DNA of 64,000 bases. Source: Stenotrophomonas sp. UBA2629 (lineage in GTDB: Bacteria > Pseudomonadota > Gammaproteobacteria > Xanthomonadales > Xanthomonadaceae). Positions 58,451 to 64,000 of this stretch are shown here, piece by piece. The position numbers and the translations under genes are program-made. The stretch covers positions 5,603-69,602 of the forward strand of contig DEOB01000009.1 of the NCBI GenBank assembly GCA_002359895.1. Reading direction: 5' to 3'. The notes below the pieces were generated by a model, which was not told where the DNA came from, searched no databases, and was given only the letters and a program-made list of their open reading frames with translations. Each line of letters starts with the position of its first letter. Positions within the stretch are counted from its first letter, which is position 1.

Positions 58451-60289
58451 ATGCCTGACTATCGTTCGAAAACCTCCACCGCCGGCCGCAACATGGCCGG
58501 TGCCCGCGCACTGTGGCGCGCCACTGGCATGACCGACGGCGATTTCCACAAGCCGATTGTGGCCGTGGTCAATTCCTTCACCCAGTTCGTGCCCGGCCAC
58601 GTGCACCTGAAGGATCTTGGGCAGCTTGTGGCGCGCGAGATTGAAGCGGCCGGCGGCGTGGCCAAAGAGTTCAACACCATCGCGGTGGATGACGGCATCG
58701 CCATGGGCCACGACGGCATGCTGTATTCGCTGCCCAGCCGCGAGATCATCGCCGACTCGGTCGAATACATGGCCAACGCGCACTGCGCCGATGCGCTGGT
58801 GTGCATCTCCAACTGCGACAAGATCACCCCCGGCATGTTGATGGCCGCGCTGCGCCTGAACATCCCGGCGGTATTTGTTTCCGGCGGCCCGATGGAGGCC
58901 GGCAAAACCAAGCTTGCCGACCACAAGCTCGACCTGATTGATGCGATGGTCGCGGCCGGCGATGAAGCGGTCAGCGACGAACAAGTGGCTGCCATCGAAC
59001 GCAGCGCCTGCCCCACCTGTGGGTCGTGCTCGGGCATGTTCACCGCCAACTCGATGAACTGCCTGACCGAAGCGCTGGGCTTGTCGCTGCCGGGCAACGG
59101 CACCGTGGTGGCCACGCACAGCGACCGCGAGGCGCTATTCAAGCGCGCCGGCCGCTTGATCGTGGAACTCTGCCATCGCTGGTACGGTGGCGAAGAGGCC
59201 AACGTGCTGCCGCGCGGTATCGCCACCTTTGAAGCGTTCGAAAATGCGATGACGCTGGATATCGCCATGGGCGGTTCCACCAACACCATCCTGCACCTGC
59301 TGGCTGCCGCGCAGGAAGCCGAAGTTGCGTTCGACCAACGCGACATCGACCGCTTGTCACGGCGCGTACCGCAGCTGTGCAAAGTGGCGCCGAACACGCA
59401 GAAATATCACATCGAAGACGTGCACCGCGCCGGCGGCATCATGGCCATCCTCGGTGAGCTTGCGCGCGGAGGGCTGCTGCATACCGACGCCGCCACCGTG
59501 CACAGCCGCACCCTGGGCGCGGCCATCGCGCAATGGGATGTCACCCAGACGCAGGACCAGGCCATTCACCAGTTTTATAAAGCCGGCCCGGCGGGCATTC
59601 CGACGCAGGTGGCTTTCAGCCAGTCCACGCGCTGGCCATCGCTGGATGTGGACCGTGCCGAAGGCTGCATCCGCGACGTGGCCCATGCGTTCTCGAGCGA
59701 AGGCGGGCTGGCGGTGCTGTACGGCAATCTCGCCGCCGATGGTTGCGTGGTTAAAACCGCAGGCGTGGATGAATCCATCCATGTGTTCGAGGGCAATGCA
59801 CGCGTTTACGAAAGCCAGGACGCGGCAGTCAAAGGCATCCTCGGCAACGAGGTGAAGGCCGGCGACGTGGTGGTGATCCGCTACGAAGGCCCCAAGGGGG
59901 GCCCCGGCATGCAGGAGATGCTGTACCCCACCAGCTACCTGAAATCCAAGGGCATGGGCAAAGCCTGTGCGCTGCTCACCGATGGGCGTTTTTCCGGCGG
60001 CACCTCGGGCCTGAGCATCGGCCATTGCTCACCGGAAGCGGCCGCAGGCGGCACCATCGGCCTGGTCCGCGATGGCGACCGCATCCGCATCGACATTCCG
60101 CAGCGCGCCATCAACGTGTTGCTGGACGATGCCGAGCTTGCACGCCGCCGCGCCGAGCAGGATGCGAACGGTTGGAAGCCCGCACAATCGCGCCCACGCA
60201 AAGTCACCACCGCGTTGAAGGCGTATGCATTGTTGGCAACCAGCGCCGACAAGGGCGCGGTGCGCGACAAGGCCCTGCTCGACGGCTGA
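58451..60289 (+). CDS. ilvD: Dihydroxy-acid dehydratase
   Basis: A 612-residue Fe-S dehydratase of branched-chain amino acid synthesis. Cluster cysteines are in CISNCDKITPGM and CPTCGSCSGMFTANSMNC. PRGIATFEAFENAM, MGGSTNTILHLLAAA, EGPKGGPGMQEML and the C-terminal TDGRFSGGTSGLSIGH are intact. ATG 58451 (MPDYRSKTSTAGRNMAGARAL) is the family start. It is tail-to-tail with the integron integrase 9 bp away, the location reported for Xanthomonas chromosomal integrons. Confidence 0.96.
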   Translation: MPDYRSKTSTAGRNMAGARALWRATGMTDGDFHKPIVAVVNSFTQFVPGHVHLKDLGQLVAREIEAAGGVAKEFNTIAVDDGIAMGHDGMLYSLPSREIIADSVEYMANAHCADALVCISNCDKITPGMLMAALRLNIPAVFVSGGPMEAGKTKLADHKLDLIDAMVAAGDEAVSDEQVAAIERSACPTCGSCSGMFTANSMNCLTEALGLSLPGNGTVVATHSDREALFKRAGRLIVELCHRWYGGEEANVLPRGIATFEAFENAMTLDIAMGGSTNTILHLLAAAQEAEVAFDQRDIDRLSRRVPQLCKVAPNTQKYHIEDVHRAGGIMAILGELARGGLLHTDAATVHSRTLGAAIAQWDVTQTQDQAIHQFYKAGPAGIPTQVAFSQSTRWPSLDVDRAEGCIRDVAHAFSSEGGLAVLYGNLAADGCVVKTAGVDESIHVFEGNARVYESQDAAVKGILGNEVKAGDVVVIRYEGPKGGPGMQEMLYPTSYLKSKGMGKACALLTDGRFSGGTSGLSIGHCSPEAAAGGTIGLVRDGDRIRIDIPQRAINVLLDDAELARRRAEQDANGWKPAQSRPRKVTTALKAYALLATSADKGAVRDKALLDG

Positions 60290-60298
60290 TCGGCAGTT

Positions 60299-61324
60299 TC
60301 ATGCCGGGGGCGGCGATGCCCCCGGCAGTCGATCCAACGGGCTCAACAACCCACTGGCACCGCGCCCCAGCACATGTGTGTAGATCTGCGTGGTGGCCAC
60401 CTCTTTGTGACCGAGCAACTCCTGCACCGTGCGAATGTCGTGCCCGGCCTCAAGCAGGTGCGTGGCAAAACAGTGCCGCAGTGTGTGACATGTGGCCGGC
60501 TTGGTCAGGCCTACGCGTTCGCGCGCCGCTTTGACTGCCCGCTGCAGCATCTCTTCACTCACGTGATGGCGCCCGCTGCGGCCTGTACGCGGGTCGTTAG
60601 AGAGCTTTGCGGACGGAAACAGATACTGCCAAGCCGGTTCGGTAGCTGCATTCGGGTACTTACGCGCCAACGCATGCGGCAGATACACGCGCCCGTTGCC
60701 CTGAACCAGTTCGTTCGTGTGCTGCAGCAACGCGCGCTCACGCTGGCGGAGCAAGCGCTCACGCAGCGAAACAGGCAACGGCACCCGCCTGTCCTTATTG
60801 CCTTTGCCACTACGCACGCAGATTTCGTTGCGGGCAAAATCCACATCCTTGATGCGCAGCCGCAGGCATTCCATCAGACGCATGCCGGTGCCGTACAGCA
60901 GCTGTGCCATCAACGCGGTAGTACCTGCCGGCATGGCGGCCAGCAGCCGCGCCACTTCGTCTGGCGACAGCACCACAGGCAACCGACGCGGGCGTTTGGC
61001 ACGCACCACGTCCTCCATCCAGGGCAACTCCATTTCCAGCACATTGCGGTATAGAAACAACAATGCCGACAACGCCTGATTCTGTGTTGCCGCCGCTACA
61101 TTTCCTTCAATCGCCAACTGGGTGAGAAACGCCGCAACTTCTGTCGCCCCCATATCGCGCGGATGGCGTTTTCCGTTGGCAAGAATGTAGCGCCGTATCC
61201 ACCCGACATAGGCCTGCTCCGTGCGCACGCTGTAATGCCGGACGCGGATCTGCTGCCGAACCACCTCCAGCAAGCGCGGCGGTTTTAAGGTTGTTACACC
61301 GGACGGTGCGGGGGTGTAATTCAT
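60299..61324 (-). CDS. intI: Integron integrase (tyrosine recombinase)
   Basis: A 341-residue integrase with SAM-like N-terminal domain (RHYSVRTEQAYVGWIRRYI) and catalytic residues R149 (YGTGMRLMECL), H280 and R283 (CHTLRHCFATHLLEAGHDI), H306 (LLGHKEVATTQ) and Y315 (IYTHVL). The integron-specific extra segment between catalytic boxes is present (RKYPNAATEPAWQYLFPSAK), which separates IntI from XerC/D. No frameshift or stop is seen, unlike many xanthomonad integrases that are reported disrupted. It faces ilvD and is transcribed away from the cassettes. Confidence 0.97.
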   Translation of the reverse strand: MNYTPAPSGVTTLKPPRLLEVVRQQIRVRHYSVRTEQAYVGWIRRYILANGKRHPRDMGATEVAAFLTQLAIEGNVAAATQNQALSALLFLYRNVLEMELPWMEDVVRAKRPRRLPVVLSPDEVARLLAAMPAGTTALMAQLLYGTGMRLMECLRLRIKDVDFARNEICVRSGKGNKDRRVPLPVSLRERLLRQRERALLQHTNELVQGNGRVYLPHALARKYPNAATEPAWQYLFPSAKLSNDPRTGRSGRHHVSEEMLQRAVKAARERVGLTKPATCHTLRHCFATHLLEAGHDIRTVQELLGHKEVATTQIYTHVLGRGASGLLSPLDRLPGASPPPA

Positions 61325-61490
61325 AGGACAGCTCGCAAGCGGTAGTTGCTTGGGAGATTGGCGGCAGCCCTGGTCCCCCGGAACCGGCCAGCCGGTTGAA
61401 GCGCGGTGAGAATTCCCGGTTTAAAACAGGAAGGGAAACATCCATACTCGGCGCTATGCCGCTGCTAGGCGGTCTACTTAGAGTTAGGGC
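61325..61490 (+). other. attI region and first recombination core
   Basis: The 158 bp between the intI start and the first core site GTTAGGGC (61483-61490) forms the attI region. A possible cassette promoter reading into the array is TTGAAG (61396-61401) with an 18-bp gap to TTTAAA (61420-61425), but this is a weak match. The intI promoter must lie here too, on the minus strand. Confidence 0.7.
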
Positions 61491-61492
61491 CC

Positions 61493-61795
61493 ATGAGCAA
61501 TCATCTCAATCGACTTGTGGCCATGACCGTCACTGGCATAGATGAGACCGATGGCTCTTTAGGGCTGCGCTTCAACGGCTGCGCCCTCCGAAGCTTCACC
61601 AAGCACACTTGCTCTGTGCCGCTAAGCTCGCTTGTCGGTATCTCCGTCCAATCTGTGTCGTATGCGTCGGAGCAAGAGCTCTCTATCGTCTTCTCCAACG
61701 GCAGCTCTCTCTCAGTATCCCTTGCCCCTCATCACTACACTGGACCCGAGGCTTTCATTGCCGAGTTTTCGGACGGTATCTGTGTGGTGCAGTAG
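61493..61795 (+). CDS. Cassette 1: small beta-rich protein of unknown function
   Basis: A 100-residue protein starting 3 bp after the attI core, with no room for a strong ribosome site. It has two similar segments, VAMTVTGIDETDGSLGLRFN and an ELSIVFSNGSSLSVSL stretch, then HYTGPEAFIAEFSDGICVV. The alternating hydrophobic pattern predicts a small beta sandwich or barrel; a TGPEAF-type ending is common in small integron-cassette and immunity-like proteins. No enzyme motif. An almost identical copy is cassette 3 (62929-63231). Confidence 0.75.
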   Translation: MSNHLNRLVAMTVTGIDETDGSLGLRFNGCALRSFTKHTCSVPLSSLVGISVQSVSYASEQELSIVFSNGSSLSVSLAPHHYTGPEAFIAEFSDGICVVQ

Positions 61796-61800
61796 CATAG

Positions 61801-61861
61801 GCCCTAACAATTCATTCAAGCCGAACCCGCTTCGCGGGCCGGCTTAATTCAGGCGTTAGAC
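61801..61861 (+). repeat. attC site 1
   Basis: GCCCTAAC at the left, GCGTTAGA at the right (cut near G61855), with internal palindrome CAAGCCGAACCCGC-TTCG-... ending CGGCTTAATTCAGGC. The arms can fold into the usual bottom-strand hairpin with extrahelical bases. Confidence 0.9.
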
Positions 61862-61864
61862 CTT

Positions 61865-62857
61865 ATGGGTAATTCTTCCGTGACTGAAGATAAGCAACAC
61901 ACATGCTCTGCGACCTTGGATCTCGTCGCCCCTCCCGTGCCCAACAGCCTAGCGGTGAAGCTTGTTGGAAACGAGATTGCCGAAGCAATTCTTAGGCAGA
62001 GCGATTTCTATATGATTGCGGGCCGCGCCCAAGCGATGTTCTCGAAGTTCCGGCATGCGCCTGACACTGGCCATCTTCACTTTGAGATCGCAGTCGCCGG
62101 CGGAAAAAGGGACGCTGGATGGATCGTCATTGAGCAAATTCCACACGTTCGAGACAGCCCAGACGACTTAGATATTCAGGTTAGATGGGGTGACTCGCAA
62201 ATCGCTTTTTTTGAAGTAGTCGACGGAGAAGACTCGAAACTAATTGCCGCCTTCACTCCCGACGACGTCCTTATGCGGCGTGGTCGAAAAGAGTTCGTGA
62301 TTGGTGGCTTCGATGCCTATCTAGATCTGGCCACGTACGACTTGCTGTATGTGGGCATCGCGAAGAAGAGTGATACATATGAAAGACTCTTTGCCAAGGG
62401 CCACCTCGCGAGGATGGAAATTCTGTCCAACGAGCCACAGCGATATCCTGGAGCGCGGGTTAGTGACGAAACGTATCTATTCGCTTTCAAAGTCGAACCT
62501 CTGATGTTCAAAATATTCGGCCCGGACTCAGAGATCAGTGACGACGATCTTGACTTTAGCTACGAGAACAAACGATTGGTAGCGGATGCCGAAAAGGCTA
62601 TGGTTAGCCTGCTGAAGCCGCCTTACAACAGTACGCTTTACCCGAATTATCCCAAGGGAACCGATGGTCTTTACGGAAGCGGGCTAACTGCCTATTCGTA
62701 CGCCATCTCGGAAGGCATGGCTTTCCGGACAGCTTACGGAACCATCAAAGGTGGCAGAGAGCGCGAATTCACCATATCAAATGAGGCCGACTTCATTATG
62801 GTGAAGGGTAATGAAGTCAGCTTTCATATCTCAGGTGTCGACTTCGCGGCAGAGTGA
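61865..62857 (+). CDS. Cassette 2: 330-residue protein with GIY-YIG-like region
   Basis: An acidic soluble protein with no signal or membrane segment. The first 150 residues are an unrecognised beta-rich domain (HLHFEIAVAGGKRDAGWIVI). Residues about 158-260 carry signatures of the GIY-YIG nuclease fold: YDLLYVGIAK (160-167), R174 followed by GH (179-180) and AR (182-183), E243, and KPPYN (251-255), matching the YxG / R-x-x-x-H / E / P-x-x-N order. The canonical GIY is degenerate. The tail includes YPNYPKGTDGLYGSG. Low GC relative to the backbone indicates acquisition. A DNA- or nucleotide-targeting role, possibly defence, is inference. Confidence 0.6.
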   Translation: MGNSSVTEDKQHTCSATLDLVAPPVPNSLAVKLVGNEIAEAILRQSDFYMIAGRAQAMFSKFRHAPDTGHLHFEIAVAGGKRDAGWIVIEQIPHVRDSPDDLDIQVRWGDSQIAFFEVVDGEDSKLIAAFTPDDVLMRRGRKEFVIGGFDAYLDLATYDLLYVGIAKKSDTYERLFAKGHLARMEILSNEPQRYPGARVSDETYLFAFKVEPLMFKIFGPDSEISDDDLDFSYENKRLVADAEKAMVSLLKPPYNSTLYPNYPKGTDGLYGSGLTAYSYAISEGMAFRTAYGTIKGGREREFTISNEADFIMVKGNEVSFHISGVDFAAE

Positions 62858-62864
62858 AGGATAA

Positions 62865-62926
62865 GGTCTAACAATTCATTCAAGCCGATGCCGCTTCGCG
62901 GCACGGCTTAATTCAGGCGTTAGGGC
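62865..62926 (+). repeat. attC site 2
   Basis: GTCTAAC at 62866-62872 and GTTAGGGC from 62919, with inner arms CAAGCCGATGCCGC-TTCG-GCGGCACGGCTT-type pairing. The outer sequences AATTCATTCAAGCCG and CGGCTTAATTCAGGC match attC1 and attC3. Confidence 0.9.
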
Positions 62927-62928
62927 CC

Positions 62929-63231
62929 ATGAGCAATCATCTCAATCGACTTGTGGCCATGACCGTCACTGGCATAGATGAGACCGATGGCTCTTTAGGG
63001 CTGCGCTTCAACGGCTGCGCCCTCCGAAGCTTCACCAAGCACACTTGCTCTGTGCCGCTAAGCTCGCTTGTCGGTATCTCCGTCCAATCTGTGTCGTATG
63101 CGTCGGAGCAAGAGCTCTCTATCGTCTTCTCCAACGGCAGCTCTCTCTCAGTATCCCTTGCCCCTCATCACTACACTGGCCCCGAGGCTTTCGTTGCCGA
63201 GTTTTCGGACGGTATCTGTGTGGTGCAGTAG
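62929..63231 (+). CDS. Cassette 3: near-identical copy of the cassette 1 protein
   Basis: A 100-residue protein identical to that of cassette 1 except Ile to Val in the final PEAF(I/V)AEF. The whole 372-bp cassette differs at only three positions: a silent GGA/GGC change, the Ile/Val change, and one base in the attC loop arm. It therefore arose by recent duplication or repeated capture. Function unknown. Confidence 0.75.
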   Translation: MSNHLNRLVAMTVTGIDETDGSLGLRFNGCALRSFTKHTCSVPLSSLVGISVQSVSYASEQELSIVFSNGSSLSVSLAPHHYTGPEAFVAEFSDGICVVQ

Positions 63232-63236
63232 CATAG

Positions 63237-63297
63237 GCCCTAACAATTCATTCAAGCCGAACCCGCTTCGCGGGTCGGCTTAATTCAGGCGTTAGGC
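63237..63297 (+). repeat. attC site 3
   Basis: GCCCTAAC (63237-63244) to GTTAGGC (63291-63297), same as attC1 except C to T in the arm (GCGGGT for GCGGGC), which improves arm pairing. Confidence 0.9.
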
Positions 63298-63311
63298 GGC
63301 ATTGGTAAACG

Positions 63312-63584
63312 TTGTGTGGTGGGTCTGTCTTTGGGTACAGCATTGGCTGTTTAGCAGTCGGCTCCGGACATCGGTCACCACTGTTTTCGCCATCGGTCAG
63401 TTCACCACTTCGCCTTATGCATCATTGCTTCATCGCACTTGTTTCGTTCGGCTTCGGTCGCGCCGCGCTGCAAGGTTTCCCGGGCAAGCCCCGGTCTTGC
63501 GGGCTGTGGCATCATCGGGCTTCGCTGTACGGTACACGCGGCGGCAATGGCCAAACGGAAAGTTGGCTGGCCAATCCCGCCTAA
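63312..63584 (+). CDS. Cassette 4: doubtful ORF
   Basis: A TTG-started 90-codon frame (MCGGSVFGYSIGCLAVGSG...) ends with TAA inside the R'' box of attC4, as cassette genes often do. There is no ATG, no ribosome site, and the composition does not look coding. A second frame from TTG 63302 has no stop and runs through attC4 into cassette 5. Cassette 4 may be gene-less or encode RNA. Confidence 0.25.
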   Translation: MCGGSVFGYSIGCLAVGSGHRSPLFSPSVSSPLRLMHHCFIALVSFGFGRAALQGFPGKPRSCGLWHHRASLYGTRGGNGQTESWLANPA

Positions 63585-63638
63585 CAAATCATCCAAGCCG
63601 ACGTTGCGTCGCAACGCGGCTTAATTCTGGCGTTAGGC
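63577..63638 (+). repeat. attC site 4
   Basis: CGCCTAAC (63578-63585) to GTTAGGC (63632-63638), inner palindrome CAAGCCGACGTTGCG-TCGCAACGCGGCTT. A related but distinct variant from attC1-3 (AATCATCC in place of ATTCATTC). Confidence 0.88.
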
Positions 63639-63646
63639 CGCTCAAT

Positions 63647-63976
63647 ATGTCCGTTTACCACCTCAGATTTTTCTTCGATCCTGGCAGCGGCACTTGTCTT
63701 TGGGCAATAAACGACGCCGCTAGGGATATGTGGGACTACTCTGTAGATGCGCAGGCCCTCCCTCTACCGGAAAACACATGGCGTTTCGCTCACCACCTGT
63801 GCAGTTGGTATGACACAAGCATTGACTGGACGTATCCACCAGACCCATCGCCATGGAAGGCTGCGGAGCGCGACCGATTCAATGTCGCGGCGCAGCGATT
63901 CCTGGAGTTGTTGCGTCTTCAACTCGGCTCTGACTTCGAAGTGGTCGATGACTCCTCCACATCGGTCGCGGCCTAA
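63647..63976 (+). CDS. Cassette 5: 109-residue hypothetical protein
   Basis: ATG 63647, 9 bp after the attC4 core, reads MSVYHLRFFFDPGSGTCLWA followed by INDAARDMWDYSVDA, then an acidic and aromatic-rich sequence with PPDPSPWKAAERDRFN. Its TAA lies in the next R'' box (GCCTAAC). No signal or membrane segment. The long aromatic and acidic surface is like many small cassette or immunity proteins, but I do not recognise the family. The in-frame extension upstream through attC4 is not biological. Confidence 0.7.
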   Translation: MSVYHLRFFFDPGSGTCLWAINDAARDMWDYSVDAQALPLPENTWRFAHHLCSWYDTSIDWTYPPDPSPWKAAERDRFNVAAQRFLELLRLQLGSDFEVVDDSSTSVAA

Positions 63977-64000
63977 CAGTTCCGTAAGGAAACCCCTGTC
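63969..64000 (+). repeat. attC site 5 (cut by window end)
   Basis: GCGGCCTAAC overlapping the cassette 5 stop, then CAGTTCCGTAAGGAA, the left arm of a further attC of a different sub-type. The array continues beyond 64000. Confidence 0.6.

Larger units (their letters stand above)
60299..64000. mobile_element. Chromosomal integron at ilvD with at least five cassettes
   Basis: An integrase gene on the minus strand, an attI region, and cassettes on the plus strand separated by attC sites at 61801, 62865, 63237, 63577 and (cut) 63969. Cassette bodies are roughly 61484-61855 (372 bp), 61856-62919 (1064 bp), 62920-63291 (372 bp), 63292-63632 (341 bp) and 63633 onward. Cassette DNA has clearly lower GC than the chromosome. 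The array continues beyond the window end. Confidence 0.95.

Noticed and set aside
63302..63976. 224-codon single gene spanning cassettes 4 and 5
   Set aside because: It crosses a complete attC site; cassette 5 has its own ATG at 63647.

Overview
The window is a 64 kb piece of a high-GC gammaproteobacterial chromosome. Gene content and protein style point to the Xanthomonadaceae (Stenotrophomonas, Xanthomonas or a close relative). Supporting traits are a long membrane-anchored phosphomannomutase/phosphoglucomutase, a 562-residue ArgS with a GTG start, kdpFABCDE, a bioB-bioF-bioH-bioC cluster, and a chromosomal integron lying tail-to-tail with ilvD, the site known for Xanthomonas integrons. 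This assignment is inference from gene style, not from a database search.

Layout. 1-3.2 kb: ampG (cut by the window edge) and xthA on the minus strand, divergent from pyrE and a small exported coiled-coil protein. 3.2-4.0 kb: non-coding, with a 55-bp palindromic tandem array and a probable KdpE site. 4.0-11.9 kb: kdpFABCDE, the high-affinity K+ uptake ATPase and its two-component system, with overlapping genes and an unusual double palindrome inside kdpB. 12.1-16.2 kb (minus): coaBC-dut-algC, divergent from radC. 17-19.7 kb: argS and a SPOR-domain protein. 19.7-20.1 kb: a GGCTTT microsatellite and a REP-like palindrome. 20.1-23.8 kb: an SDR, two PepSY proteins and a two-component system. 23.9-26.9 kb: speA and speE, divergent (polyamine synthesis). 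27.2-31.4 kb: lpxO, a small kinase, a PII protein, ubiK and comM. 31.5-34.5 kb: an alpha/beta hydrolase and a MocR regulator, then about 1.1 kb without a convincing gene ending at tRNA-Arg(CCG). 35.8-38.1 kb: ubiA, an HdeD-like membrane protein and comF. 38.2-42.3 kb: bioBFHC behind a BirA-type operator. 42.4-45.2 kb: assorted small genes. 45.7-49.2 kb: mnmG, a gamma-carbonic-anhydrase-like protein and a DUF2167 protein. 49.4-56.2 kb: a tightly coupled RDD / SpoIIM / DUF4129 / DUF4350 / MoxR / DUF58 membrane operon. 56.3-58.1 kb: a YgiC/YgiB pair. 58.5-60.3 kb: ilvD.

60.3-64 kb is the main accessory region: a full-length integron integrase with all tyrosine-recombinase residues, an attI region, and at least five cassettes with recognisable attC sites. 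Cassettes 1 and 3 are near-identical copies (three base differences) flanking a cassette for a 330-residue protein with GIY-YIG-like signatures. Cassette 4 has no convincing gene. Cassette 5 encodes a 109-residue orphan, and the array continues past the window. Cassette DNA is visibly less GC-rich than the backbone. The remaining genes are mostly conserved housekeeping, so novelty is concentrated in the integron, the kdpB insertion, the palindrome arrays and the gap beside tRNA-Arg.
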